Of a DNA stretch of 64,000 nt, positions 11,740 to 25,700 are shown one piece after another (position 1 is the stretch's first letter; each line of letters starts with the position of its first letter). Location of the stretch: contig OZ024807.1 in NCBI GenBank assembly GCA_964017045.1, forward strand, positions 20,197,096-20,261,095. The letters are read 5' to 3'. The notes below the pieces were generated by a model, which saw nothing but the letters and a program-made list of their open reading frames with translations, was not told the origin of the DNA and made no database searches. The translations under genes and the position numbers were made by a program. The DNA is from Omphiscola glabra. Taxonomy: Eukaryota > Mollusca > Gastropoda > Lymnaeidae.

Positions 11740-13180
11740 TCATAACACTCATGTTTACAAACAACTACATCTCTCAAAGGATAAATCTTGCATTTCTTTA
11801 TAACTCACGGGGTAAATTAATTGAGGACAGCGAAATGATTTCCAAACAATATAATAGACTTACAATTTGAACAGAATTAATTGTACGATTTTATCAGGAA
11901 TTACAATTTTTCAAAGGACTCTTCCGAACTGCTTGCCTACAAACCTTTTAAAAGCAATACATTTTTAGACTAGAACACAATTTAATTCAATGAAAGATAT
12001 AAAGGGATTAGCTGCTCTTCTTTACCAACGACAAGAACATAATTTGTATAAATAAAATCGATCCTCCCTAAGTTATAATTAAATGCGCGACTTTTTTCAT
12101 TTCTAACGGCTTTGGAAATGTGTTAAATAATATAACAAATATGGCTGTATAGCAAAAGGTCAATCATCCAGGATGAGTGAAGAATGCATGCCATCTATTT
12201 ACTATTTGATAGATTAAATTACCGAAACATTTGATATGCCTATTTGTATAGACTTATTCGTTTGTATTCCTTTCTTTGTTTACAGCTATGCTATATCGAA
12301 TGGACACATTGTAGTTGGTGTTAAAAAATATACTTGATGGATCTTTAGTAACACGATATATAATCATTCGAGAAAAATATATGGAGCTAGACCTGCCTGA
12401 TAACAGTTTGTAAAGAATTGGAATAAAGATGCATCATGCATTTAGTCTACATAAAATAAGGTATGTGAATAAAAGATATCACCATACCCAGAACGTTCAC
12501 GTGTACCAATGTTGTGATGTGAGAAAAATAGTAAATACATTTTTTAAAATGTATTTGAAAAAAAAAACGGAATAGGAAAAACTGTGACGTTGCTGGGTGC
12601 CTCCTAAATTCACGCAACGACGTTGTCATGAAACATACTGGCAAAATCAGCAACATTACAAGGTAAATGATATGCAGACGTGAGGGATATTCTTTTTAAA
12701 TGTGCCCTTTTCCTGGCAGAAATAACTTCAAAAAATAATCTTACAAAGTTAGATTCATTTGTGTAGAAAATTTGGAAAGTTAATTGTATCACTATTGGTA
12801 CCTTCACACGACTCCTCCTCGTTAGAAGCAGACAAACAGTAGTATTTTCCAACATTTTATGTTTCATCTTTCTAGCATTATTTAAAAACATTAATGTAGG
12901 CTACATTTTAGTTTTTTTTAATCTCACTCCTTAAGTTGTTGCCACTTTTTGATTATTCTATGTTTTATTTTTATCAAGTTTTACATATACCCGTAAATAA
13001 TATGTTACCTTTTATTTTATTTCTTAGCAATTCTTTACAGATAATACTAAATCATATCATTTCTCTGACTATCTCTGCCAAGAGCTTTTCTCATTTTTTT
13101 CTGAGCTATCTGCCTCTCTTTCTGGTAACCTTTGGATACCGCGACATGTTTCATATTCTTGCTAAGAAAGTAACATAAGA
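11740..13180. repeat. Duplicated block matching the 3' flank of the ankyrin gene
   Basis: Collinear, diverged match to 38280-39430 on the same strand: 'AAATCTTGCATTTCTT' (11783 and 38322), 'ATGATTTCCAAA', 'CAAGGACTCTTC'-like (11916 and 38447), 'CACTATCTCTGCCAAG'-like (13065 and 39318) and 'GCTAAGAAAGTAA' (13160 and 39415). In the right copy this block follows the stop codon of the ankyrin receptor. Here the minisatellite precedes it and no ankyrin sequence remains. Confidence 0.65.
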
Positions 13181-13199
13181 GTCCCAAATGTCAATTATT

Positions 13200-16100
13200 T
13201 TGTTCTGCATTGTTATATGAATTTTATAGTCAGCATTAAAAAAAAAACGATAATAGTTCATGAGTATTTAAATATGAAGAGCTGATTTTCAAAATGCTGT
13301 ATATCCATTTTGGGGGTTTTGAGATTATTCAACTTTTTACAAAAAAATTAACAAAGCGTTTAGAGGATTAAATCATTTTTAGACACAAATAAAATAGGAA
13401 TATAATGTGTTTAGTATATGGAATTTACCATGTCCTAAACGAACCTGGTTTGGTCAACAAAATGGTTAGGTTTTTTTCATTTTTTTTAAAAATGGTGGAT
13501 ACCGCGTTTTGAAAATAAGCTCTTCATATATACTTTTATAATATGAATTTATTTTAATGCAATCTATTCGAACTAGATAACAAAATGTTAGGAACGTATC
13601 TTGTTAAAGAATTGAGCATTGCAAATAAACAGCGATTATGCATTAGTCATAAGTACTAGTCATGATTCTTATATTAAAGGTTTACATCTTTTTTTTTTTT
13701 TTACTTAGAGAGAAGTTAAAGTTCGTTCTACCATGTTAATTTTTGTATTTTGCATATAAGTAGTTTGTGAAGCCCTGTCTCCAACATACATTTTAATATA
13801 CCAGTGAAGCCTAAATATTTAAAGATGTAATTTTTAAAATCAGCATTAGACCCTTACAGTAAATATGACTGCGTTTTTAAATAATAAAAATTGTAAAATA
13901 TTCAGCCATTTAATTTTTTTTTTTCAAGTTTCCCCAAAATCTTCTCATACTGAAAGTTGTTTTACACAGCTTGAGCACACTAATTTAAAGTTAAGGAAAG
14001 GCATGCTTGAATACATTCTTACATTTAAGCCTATAAATGACGATATAAGTATTTTTTTAAAACTATTTTTTTAAGCCATGCTATGAGGTTCACATTGTTT
14101 GAACAAAATAAAAAATACTTTTTATCTATGTTAACCAAACCTAACAAAAACAAAAAAATCCTTCAACGTTTGTTCACAAATCAATCCACTATTCCCCATG
14201 ACTTCCTTTCCAACCAGGGATGTTGTTTCATTCAGGGATATATTATTATTTACTTAAAGAGGCTTCATAGCTTAAAATTATGAAACGTTTGTGTTTTATA
14301 GACGCTACCTTTCCCTTAAAGAATATTATAAAAAGAAACAAGATTCCAAATGTAACCAAGGCCATTCTCATAAAAATATATACTTTTAATCTGCAATTAC
14401 TGCTATAAGTTAACTGTGTGTAACGAGTTATTTATGATAATAATATAAATAATGACCAAATCAAATAAAACATCTATTCAATAACTTTAATAAGTTATAA
14501 TTTTACAGCATTTACCAAAAAAATAAGTTATTTTCGTACATTATCTAATGTAGAATAATAATCTGCTATACTGAAAATTCCTTTATGTTAAAATAGTAAG
14601 CTGGATGCCTTTATATATTGTTCAGTATGGTTTTCAATTTATCTTATATTAGTTCACTTTGTAACAGAGAGCAAATCAATGTTTGTGAAAGCTAGAGACG
14701 ATAATATTGTATTAATTAACTCCTTCAATGAATGTATACTTGTATTTATGTATATTTTCTTTTTTATTAGATTCGAACCTCCACCCATCAATTATTGATT
14801 TGCTACTAAAACAAAAATATTTATCACAAAAGCACATCAACTAAGTGTTTTAAAAGAAAAATAATAATAACATAACACTATATTATACACGTAATAAATC
14901 ACTGAGACATGCATAAACATTTTCAAAATCTTGCCTTTTCTCCTATGAAGTGAAAACAAAAGTTGTTTTTTTTATTAATCTAAAATTGTGTAAATATTTT
15001 TTTTTATGCTCTAGTTTGTTTTTTTTTTTGTTTCTGTTTTCTGTTTGCTATTTGTGTGTAAACAGTTCCTAAAAGTAACAAAATTGTAAACTGCTTCTAG
15101 TCTAAGTGGGTGATTTTAACCAAATGTTATAAAGAAATTAATCATTTCATAAGACCATTATTGATATCATTACTCGGACGCTCTTCCCATTCATGCATAT
15201 ACATTCAAAATGCTATGATTCCAACCCATGAGCATATGATTAATAAATTGGAGGTTTTTGTTATATAAAAAAAATGTTTTAGAATTGAATAAACAAATAT
15301 TTATTTTCAAATCTTTTTCATCCTGAATAATTATAAATCATTTCCCTCTTGCGTTTGTAATGCAGAAATTTAAAAAATCAAAATTTAGTTTAACTAAAGA
15401 AAGAAATAATTCTATAGAAATAACTAAACATCAGCAATGCATACTTTGTATTTGTTTCCTTTGGGCAACTTCATTCCTTAATCTGGTAAAAAGTGGGGGG
15501 GGGGGGAACAAACATACATTTGAGTGTCATACACTTTAAAAATGCAGCTCCCATCAATTAGTTCTCCAGAATTGTCTTATTTGGATAAGTTAATACCCGT
15601 CAATTAGTTCTCTAGTATTCACACATGTATAAAATGCTACCGAAGGATTACGCGAATTTAATCTATTATCGTAGCAATTTTATTGTTCATAACTTTACAC
15701 AAGAGTCCCAGAATGACGGCTCCATTTCTAAACAGGGGTATTGACTAACATGGTGAATGTTTTAACTACATACATTTAAGCTATAGGCAAACATGAATAG
15801 ATAAATAATCATACTGTCTTTTTTTCCCTCTTTTTTTTGTGAACAATGTGGCGGTCAGTAAAGAAAGATTGGAAACGATTTCAAACCTTCATCAATACAT
15901 TTTAGCATGGAATCCTTAACATCAGGTGGTTCCACAGAAAATCACGCATATAGCAATACATAGTAAAAGAAATTCCATAAGTAAGAAGGTAAATAATTCC
16001 TGTTGAATAGTAATGTAGTGTAAGACTTTTGAAAGAAAGAAAGTTAGCAAGAGAAATAGTATTTGACATTCATTACTCTGTCGTGTCAGTGTCCCATAGG

Positions 16101-16580
16101 TGTGTACCCCTACTTTCGTGCTGATAGAATAAACGATAGCCATAATGAACACATCTGAATATATATATAGTATTTGGTTGACACAGGAATTTGAACACAT
16201 TACAAAATATAAAGGATGTTTATCAAGTAAACAGCCTTTTATAATGAAGTTACGAGGGCTAAGTGTCCCCAGCTTTTATATGTTTTCATAAATCGGGTTA
16301 AAATCAATATCAGTGGCGTCGCCAGCTTAAAAAAGAACACACTATATATTGATTATAAAATGTTTCCATTTTATTTGGTGTCTAAAAGTTTTGAGTTGGA
16401 GCTTGCATTAACTTTCAATAATGTGATGTAATTTTTTTTTTTTTAAATAGTATCGGTGCTTTTGTATCTACCGAAATTAACCGTTTAAAACATGTTATAA
16501 ATGTAAATCGTTCGTGAGCCAGGGGTCATGATTTTATAAAATGTGTTGACGACTTGAAAGGGCGTGATATCATGTGTTCT
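13200..16580. other. AT-rich intergenic stretch, nothing supported
   Basis: Open frames here are short and low in complexity. A G10 run sits near 15497. No family motif or splice-consistent exon recognised. Confidence 0.45.
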
Positions 16581-16584
16581 AAAG

Positions 16585-16915
16585 TTACTGAGTGGTGGGT
16601 GGTCGAGTGGTGTAAACCTAGTCAATCCCACGCTTGTGGTCCGGAGCTTAATCCCGGTCAAGCAAAACATCCCCAGCATCACGGTTGGATGGTAACCGTT
16701 AATATTGGATGGGAACTCATCTAAGAGAAGGAAACTTAATAAAAAAAAAACCCGCATAAGTCCCGAAAACGGATACATTAATGCAGTGAATAATTCCGAC
16801 ATCTCTTTTGACGCCACCGGTGCCAGGATGAATCATCAACATACTAAGTCCCAGGCCCTGTGATTTTGTCCACATTGTGTCGAACCGATGCCAGTAAAAA
16901 AAATAATAATAAATT
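16585..16915 (+). mobile_element. tRNA-derived SINE-like element
   Basis: Near 16600-16612 there is a box A-like stretch (GTGGTCGAGTGG), and 43 bases on a box B-like GAGCTTAATCCC (16644-16655). This is the internal RNA polymerase III promoter layout of a tRNA-derived SINE. A unique body follows, then an A-rich tail (AAAAAAAATAATAATAAAT) ending near 16914. Box B departs from GGTTCGANTCC, so the copy is old. The rest of the cloverleaf is not clean enough for a functional tRNA. Confidence 0.5.
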
Positions 16916-16919
16916 ACTA

Positions 16920-18145
16920 AGATAAATAATTCAGCACAAAAATACAAATTTAAAGGCCCTTTCTGATTGAGACAACTTGTGACCATCTGTTTACATGATG
17001 ATTAATAACAAAATATCCTATAATATTTTATACTAAAAGTGTATAAACTGGATAGGATTGGATTATTTCCCAGGAAATTTTGTACGTAATAAATTATTGA
17101 CCAGGCTGTTCTATTTCAGAACTGTTGTTATTCGTGTAGACCGTGAAGAGTATCGATTTCTGTAAGAGCGCGCTAAATAATTGTGGGTATTTCCGATATA
17201 GTATAATGATATTGCCATATTCGATGTCTGCTTTTTGTGTTTTGTTTATACATTTTACATTTAAAATAGTAACTTCTAGAACAACACTTTCAGATTGATT
17301 ATTAAATGAAACAATTAGATTTTTTTTAAAAATACAGTTTTACAGTTCTTAATAAACACATACACCGGGAATAGACATTTTTCTTCTTAATATTAAAATT
17401 TTCAGCTAACAAAAGAATAAAATCAGCCTAATCTTATATTTGTAAATGAGGACTTCCTTAAAGAATATAGCATTTTTAATAAAAAGTCAAGAAATTATAA
17501 TATAATGGTATGCGCTATACCAAAACAAAGTGTGCATTGTTGAAACAATAACTAAGTTTGGCCATAACATATCATTTTTGTTGAAATTGCTGCTATGTGT
17601 ATAGAGAATGGCCAATTTTTTAAGGGTTTGGCTAACACATACGACGATAAGTTGTGATTCACATTTAGTGCACATTAATTTCATTATTATAATGTAGCAG
17701 CCATGTCATGTACCTAGCTAAATTTAATTTTATAGATAATTGTTTATTTCGTTGACTGAAAATTAAATAATGTATAACTGTTCTACTCGAGACATGTGAC
17801 GTAAAGTACTGCCACAGCATATAGATATGATGTGATTTAAAAATGAAACATATATAATTATGGGTATTTCCGATATGTTATTATCACCGAGCCAGTCCAT
17901 AAACATAAAGTGTATAGATCTATGAATTTTGTTTTGTTAATGCATTCTTTATTTTTAAAAAAAACTTTATGATTGAATCATTATGTACTAAAGTAAATAC
18001 GTTTTGAAAAGTAAAAATAATGTTGTTGCCGACGAGTCACATGTTACTGTTTTAAGATGTAGGACTAATTTAGGACTATTGGATACAAAGTAATAATTTA
18101 GACAAAACATAAGAATGCGAATGCTTATCTTTCATAAAATAGATT
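16920..18145. other. AT-rich stretch with a weak internal duplicate
   Basis: The phrase GGGTATTTCCGATAT occurs at 17186 and again at 17865, with loosely similar downstream text. This suggests an old local duplication of a few hundred bases. No gene seen. Confidence 0.35.
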
Positions 18146-18148
18146 GTT

Positions 18149-18456
18149 CCCCATAACTTCTACCAATCATCCCCATAACTTCTACCAATCATCCCCATAA
18201 CTTTTACCAATCATCCCCATAACTTCTACCAATCATCCCCATAACTTCTACCAATCATCCCCATAACTTCTACCAATCATCCCCATAACTTCTACCAATC
18301 ATCCCCATAACTTCTACCAATCATCCCCATAACTTCTACCAATCATCCCCATAACTTCTACCAATCATCCCCATAACTTCTACCAATCATCCCCATAACT
18401 TCTACCAATCATCCCCATAACTTCTACCAATCATCCCCATAACTTCTACCAATCAT
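18149..18456. repeat. 22-bp tandem repeat, 14 copies
   Basis: Fourteen head-to-tail copies of a 22-base unit that begins CCCCATAACTTCTACC and ends AATCAT, 308 bases in all with no length change. Only one substitution was noticed (CTTTTACC near 18201). Such uniformity points to recent expansion by slippage or unequal exchange. There are no spacers, so it is not a CRISPR array. Confidence 0.95.
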
Positions 18457-18459
18457 ATA

Positions 18460-20050
18460 ATCATTTAATGGAAACAAGCACAGCCCCTTTACCTTCAAGG
18501 CCGAGGTCACGCGTTATTTTTTTTTTTTAAATGTAGGTCAAAGAGATTTGTTTTTCAACAAACATACATGATCAGTCATGCTTCTAATACATTCAGTTCT
18601 TTCCCTCTATTCTACACACACAGGTATGTTGTGTGGTAAAGCTATATTTGTTTTTACAGCAAGTGCCATACTGTGACTAAATGCTGCGTGGGGAAAACAA
18701 TACTCACACACACATTCCCATATATATTATTTAATGTTGTTAATAAACACAAAATCCACACCACCGCCTACCGACACACCTTTCTCCCTTAGGTACCGGT
18801 GCGTCAAGAGATATTCAGCACTGTTACACAAGGCACTGCCTCTTGTTAAAAAAATTAAGAAAAACAGTTGTACTTATAAGTTCTTATAATGGTAAGGTTA
18901 CTTGATCTATTATCAACACAACACTTGTTCATAAAATAGTTGACATTGAGAAGCCGGGAAATGCCTCACTAAGCTGCTTCAATTGATATTGTTAAGTTAA
19001 TGTGCATAAAGTGGCACCACAGCACATATGTAGCTGCACATTTATCAACACCAGTAGTGTTTGCGTTTGTATTTAGATAAGTAATGTAGATTGCTTTCGG
19101 TTGTCTACACCTAAGAAGCAAAGTTATATCTTTTAAGGCCACAGTCTGTTATGTGGCGAGAAAAACCTTGCTAACAGTGGCAAGAACATTGCTGGGAACA
19201 GTAACCTTAGCGCATTGGAACTTATAATAGATTTGCTGACGCTAAATCCACTTTTTTAGTTTCCATGGACCGGGCAAATTACTACTTTAAAAAAAAATCA
19301 TCCAGAAAATTATTTTCTGTCAACTTCACTATTTTTTAAAACTATATTTTACAAACTGTTAAGTACAGCAAATCTTAATTATGAATAAAGCTCTGCATAG
19401 CGAAGTTGTATTGATGCCGTAGTTTTCCAGCTAGTAATCTATGTTGTCAACAGTACAGTCTTCAAATAATTCAGCAACAACAACAAAAAAAAGCAAGCTA
19501 ATGAAATGTTCTCTTATGCAGCTATGTCCTGTTGCAATTATTCCTAGACAAATTTCTCTCTAAGGGCGCTTTATTTGGTTCTAATAGCAGAGCCATTGAA
19601 ATACTTAAAGTTGACCTCTGAATGGACCTTTTCAAATTTATAAGCATGCTGTATTTCTATTTGTTACCAACTAATTGATTATTTCATACGTATATTACCA
19701 TTCGTAAACAGATAGAGTAAATAGTTTTCAACAAAACTGAAACCGTTCTAATAAAAAGTAGGATGACCATTTAACTTAAAAAAATAAATTAAATAAATGC
19801 GTGATAATGAAAGCTTATGATGGCCATAGCTTTTGTTTGGTTGCAAAGTGTGGCAATTGGCCAAAGGACTTGTCCATTGCTGTGTGAAAATATAATTTGA
19901 AGTACCCAACGAAAAATTTCGAAAGAGTGGAGCTTCGTCCCATACTGTATATCCGTGTCGTTAGTTATATTTGGTATATTGTGACATTTAGATCATACAG
20001 TTCTGCTCCTAAACTTAAATGCAGCAGCAAAGTGCTACACCTTCTTCTAA
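18460..20050. other. Intergenic stretch, nothing supported
   Basis: No exon or element end that I can defend. Confidence 0.4.
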
Positions 20051-20062
20051 AGTACTTACGTA

Positions 20063-20216
20063 CAGTGGCGTAGCGAGGGAGTGCAAGTCATGCCTTGGGC
20101 GCTACTCACAAAGGGGCGCCAAATGGTATATTTTACATATAATATTGCATGATTTTCGAATGGGGGCGCTAAAAAGGTAGTGTGCCCCGGCTCGAGTTAA
20201 GCTCGCTACGCTACTG
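20063..20216. mobile_element. hAT-like MITE, 154 bp
   Basis: Terminal inverted repeats CAGTGGCGTAGCGAG (20063-20077) and CTCGCTACGCTACTG (20202-20216) differ at one base. They are flanked by an 8-bp target-site duplication, CTTACGTA at 20055-20062 and CTTAAGTA at 20217-20224 (7 of 8 match). The 8-bp duplication and the CAGTGGCG start fit non-autonomous hAT-superfamily elements. There is no coding capacity. Confidence 0.8.
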
Positions 20217-20229
20217 CTTAAGTATTCAT

Positions 20230-22172
20230 TGAATAGCATTATTACACTGTGATATATTGCTTACCTGAATTTATTTCTAATATAGAAAGAGGAAGGACAT
20301 TACTCGTTTATATGTTAATGCTATTTATAAGTAACTAAAAATAAACGTATGCTTGTGTTCAAATATATTTGTTCTTTCAAGTGCTTAATTAAATTAATAG
20401 GACACAAAAGCGTATAGTTTTAATGTCATATTTTGTAGTGAAATTTAAAAAAAATGTAGTAACCTAAGATTTGATTAAGTTAAGCCTATACGCTATAGAA
20501 ACGTATAGTGAGACTTGTGAAGTCTCAGAACAATTTTAAGGTAGCCAGCGTTCAGACAACAAAACACAGAAAGGAGTTAATAAGAATGGAATTATGTCCT
20601 TATGAAAATCATGGGTCGGTTAGTCAGTTCATACTTTTAAGATTTGAAAAGTATTGTCAACTTGAGTTTAATGTCCAAATAGAGGTGTTCATAGATTTAT
20701 ATATCCATTGTGGACATCGAACTTCTTAAAAAGGTTCCCAAAATATATCCACAGTGTAAAAGATCCCACTTTTAAATCATTGTCATTTAAGTTTAAGCAA
20801 AGTAGAGTTATATCATCAAATGAAAGAATGATTTTGGCTTACTTTCTGTGAATAATTAGTATTAAAAATTACATTTTCAACGCGGGTAGATCCTGTGTGT
20901 AGTGCAAGTCACATTGTAACCATCGGCAATCATATTTGATGTGTAGATCAATCCTTCAGCTTTATCTGATATGTTTACAAAATCTTTAAATGTTAAACCA
21001 GATATATGTTGCATCTAATTAGAAGACACATTTATTTCATTAGCGCCTTTTGAGGTTCTTTTCTAAATTTGAAACAGCCTTATTAGCAACAAAACAAAGC
21101 CGCACCGTCTTTCGTCTGTCTATTTCTTACATGCATTCAATTATATTTGTACTTTTTGGCACAATGATATATGCATCTTGCTTGAAAAATAATATTTAAA
21201 AAAAAAAACAACTTATGCATTAGATTTGAGCTTCCAAAATATTGTCTTTGCAGATATAAAAGCCAGCTACATTTTAAAAATGTATCTTTCGGTGTACCCG
21301 GTGTGTCCACTCCTGATCAATGGCGAACATTTTAGTATGCAATGATGTCATAAGCAACTTTTAGAAGCGTGAGTGCGAATGCACTAGGTAAAGGTTTGGA
21401 GTTCTCCATTAATGTGTATGTAACAGATATCATGAATGTCATCTAATTTCAGAATCCCCTGTGTTAACTTAATCTATTGAATTATTTTAAATCGTTTTCT
21501 ATAACTATAAAAGCATCATTCCTACAAGTAAAAACACATTGTCTCAACATATTTTTTAAACTTTTGATTAAGATACGAAAAATAAATAAAAATAAATTTT
21601 CCTTGTCTTTGTGTGTACATACAATGTTCAAAAAAGGTTTTCAAAGATACAATCATATCGTTAACGCAAAATTAGAAAAAAAAAAACATTTTCAATAGCT
21701 TTGAAAAAAAAAAAAGAGAACATAAATAATATTTGATTAGCGAAAAAATTATTTTCGAAACGTGTAAAAATGTTCATACTATTAGCGTATGTTAACACAA
21801 TTTTCTTTTAGCAAGAGAATTTTAAATAAAAATAAGTACAATTAGGATATATATTTTACCCAGCTTAAACAATCTTAATTCATTGCACTTTTAACACACA
21901 CAAAAAAAAAATCCTAAAATTCAAAAAAAAACAACCAATATCCAAACGAAACATCGCTGTTTAATGTCATATACACAATAGCTAAATTGCCTTAAAGCAA
22001 AGTAACTTATATACAATGTTGTATATTGAATTATTTAAAATACACATATTTCTTTTAAATACTTTAAAATCACGTGCGATGTACCCAAATACCCATTAAC
22101 CGTGCATACAACGTTTGGTTGTGTACGTTTAATTGTTTTACCCGCTTGTAAAAGTCGTGATTAAAAATTATT

Positions 22173-22217
<45 letters not shown>

Positions 22218-22655
22218 ACAACATATTTTTTGAATATTCTTTTTTATAATACGTGCTTTTAAATAGAATTTAATACAATTTTTTTTTTAAATATATATTT
22301 CTTTAGGTCTATGGCTATAGCCCACCAAAACAATAAAACTTTAATCTACATAATGGCATTTAATTTGTTTAAGATTTATTGCAAAATAATTTAAAATAAC
22401 AATGATTCACAGCATACTTTATAACAAAATTATATTGAAGTTGTAAAACTTAAAAAAAAAACGTAAAATAATCAGATCACCTAAATTTATTCACATCACA
22501 TAACAGGGTTAAAGCACTAATGAAAAAAAAAAAACAAAATGAACAATAACATGTGCATTCCAGCTGCAGAAAATATTTACTACTTTAAAAAAAAAATATT
22601 GAAATGAATGTATTTCTTCAAATTGTATGTATTTTCATACAGAAGCTGTCAAAGA
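20230..22655. other. Upstream region of the ankyrin receptor gene
   Basis: AT-rich. An uninterrupted run of 39 A residues lies at 22177-22215 and could be the tail of an old retroposed sequence. No convincing TATA box or promoter element stands out from the AT-rich background. No coding sequence seen. Confidence 0.4.
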
Positions 22656-22661
22656 GACAGG

Positions 22662-22713
22662 ATGTGTATGTTGCATAAAGTGAAGATATTCATCGTGGTG
22701 TTAATAATGAAAA
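22662..22713 (+). CDS. Gene 2 exon 1: signal peptide
   Basis: Encodes MCMLHKVKIFIVVLIMK plus one base, then the donor GTAAGT. The short hydrophobic core suits a secretion signal. A second in-frame ATG at 22668 is an alternative start. Confidence 0.7.
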
Positions 22714-25700
22714 GTAAGTACTGTATTTTTTAAATAGTTACATTTTTAGTTTACGATTGTTTCGCCATTGCCAAATTAGGCATTATTTGAAGGTGCAGAA
22801 AAGCAAACATTTTAGAAAAAATTAAAGTTATGATTGTAAATGTTCACATTGAGATAGCTTGAATATTTAGTAAGCCTCCTTTTTTTGTTTAAAAGACACG
22901 TACAAAATAGTATTATGCGTGACAAATTCTTACACATGGTTATTTAAATTATGAAAACTTGTGTTCTAAGGAATTTGCTTTTTTTTTACATATTCATTGT
23001 GTCAAGTTTGAAAATTATAAAATGTTATATGTTGTATGTGTGTGGGCTATTGCAGATGTAACCCAAAGCAAAGCATGCTCTTTTGATGAGTTTGGTCATT
23101 ATGAATATTCTTTATGATTACTTTTCTGATAAACGCAAGAATTTAACTACATAATTAGTTTATATAAATTGTGCTTCTTCTTTAAAAAAAAAAAAAGATA
23201 CCTGGATTCTGATGCCATATAGAATGTAGTTACATTTGCTTATCCCCTATTCAAAAGAGAATTAAAACAAAAAATAGATGACGTAATCAACCAGCGTTGA
23301 AGGTCATAAGCGTAAATCAATCAAATTTAGCGTTAAAATAAGAGTTTTCGTGGATAATTTGTACACACAACGTACAACACTGTGAGTTTTATGAATGATA
23401 TGTATATGTGACTTTTGATAATACAATCACATAACGTTTTTATGTTTTCGTTTGCAGAGTTCTCGTTTGGCCAAGAAATAGAAATGTTTAAGATAAGACA
23501 AGAGGATTGCACAACTAAATGCACTTCTGGTTTACTAAGCAACATTGACAGGCTATTCTTTAATACGACAGTTACATTGCGTAACGACTTACAGAACAGC
23601 TCAGTTGTAAGATTTGAGATCATGCCAAAGACAAGCAACGAATTTAAACTTGTAAGATTGTGTTGCTGCTGTTGTTTGTTTGACATTTAAAATTCGCTTA
23701 AATATCGATTAAATAAGAAACTTTTCATGTAAGAAAATATACTAACTGTTGTATGTAAAATCTTGTTTCAGTTTAAGTAGTAAAAAGGCGCCTAATCATT
23801 ATTAAACATACTTTTGAAATGAAATATACATTTAAAGCTAAGGCGTGGCCTTAGCAATAACAATAACAACATAATTAAAATATTTCAGACATAATTAAAC
23901 AAATATATGTTTACATTTTTGTTCTCTATTCCCCAGCTATTTTCTGTAGACGTAAAGTCAGAATGTACAGGGAAAAAAACGACTGGAAACTACTACCACT
24001 GTTCACAAATTTCTGATAACATTTATAACATTTCAATAAATTCAGAAGTATTCCCACTTTTCAGTGAGGCCTCTATCAGAGGTTTCATAAAACATTATAA
24101 TCAAACTGAAATGGATAGTGATGAACTAACATTACCTAAAATAGTTGGTAAGTATTTTATCTTTTAATTGTATCTTTTTATTTATATTTCACAGTGGATA
24201 CAACAAATTGAACACACAGTATTAAAAAAAAAGTATTTAAAACATATACTAGTAAAACAACAACAGCAACAACAACCATAGACATCACCATGTCAATGAC
24301 AATAACATGAATATTTTTTTTAAAAAATAGATAACGTATGAACAATTTATTTGTAAAAGAAATATTGTTAAAATGCCAAAGTCATATAATGAAACTCAGT
24401 CATCATTCAAATAACTTGCTTCTCCAATTGATGGCATCAACTATTAAAAAATGTAATAAAAACATGAGGTATTTCGCCATCATTTCCTTTAACTGTCAAG
24501 ACTTGCGCCTAAGCTACCTTCTGCACGGCCATATTTCAGAATCGCTCCATTCACAGTAAATATATCAGAAAAAGACAGACATGTTTTTTCTGTACGGAAC
24601 GATGGGTATAGAAACCACATTTTTTGACAATCCTATATACAGAAAACAAAACTAAATAGAGCCAGCGGGTAAATGAATTTTTTTAGCATCGTATGAATGA
24701 AGTGCAAACATTAAAATAATGGAATGGTATTGGTTATAAAACAAGTCTGAAAATATAACAGCCGTGTCGGTGAATTTTCGAATTTAAATAGAAATAGCTG
24801 TACTCTGGTGTTGTCCTTATAAATGACGTCAACGCATAATACACAATTTCTCACACATAGTTCCCATTGTTCACACATGTCAACATGTAGCCTACCCCAT
24901 CCGCCTCCCTTGGATTGTGGACGTCTGCAGTCCCATACGGCTATGGACGACGTGAAGTGCAACGAAGTATAATGCAACGATTTTAAAGAGCATAGAATCC
25001 CTAGATTTAAACGTTTAAATCAGCAGCATAAGACATGGGTACATGAACGGTCCAGCCATGTGCTACGTACGCATTGCGTTGGAGGGTTCTTCAGAAAGTG
25101 TGTACATTTAATAGTTATGCTGACATTCTATACGCTCTAATATCTAATATTGCAAACTCTCACGTAACGTATTTGTAAAATCAATATTTAATGAATTTTT
25201 AAGTCTTGAACAAAAAAATTACCCCAATGTTTCGTAATTATTTCCATACGGTTGCTTTTTATTTACACTCAACACCCCAAAAACGTTTCGTTATTTCTAA
25301 TTTATTCTGTACCTGTGACGTAATTTGTGACGAAATTATTTAGTTTGGCTGTACTAAGCAAGTGTACTTGCTAAAAGGTGGGGGGAAGCGAAGACAAAAT
25401 TGTAACTATGCTTGCAGCGTAGATTGACAATACTATTTTACACCACGTACAGATGGTCATCTAAAACATGTTATGACCACTCCTCTATGATTGAAGCGAT
25501 GTTAATGATGCCTAAAAAATAATTTTTAAATTTGCTGAAATGTTAAGCCTTAAATTACAAATTTGTAAGTCGAAATTTCAATAAGACATTTTTTAATTGC
25601 AATGTTTCAAAAATAAATACATGTGGTCAACGTTAATTTTTTCTTTCTTCTCTTGTTGTTGACATTTTACCTCATTTAAAAACAAATACATGTCTTATAT

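Noticed and set aside
16600..16660. A tRNA gene
   Set aside because: Box A-like and box B-like stretches only; no clean cloverleaf, and an A-tailed body follows. Better read as a SINE.
18149..18456. Regularly spaced repeats resembling a CRISPR array
   Set aside because: Units are head to tail with no spacers, and the context is eukaryotic.
24711..24977. 88-residue minus-strand open frame in intron 3 of gene 2
   Set aside because: No resemblance to the receptor exons, no acceptor/donor support and no family motif.
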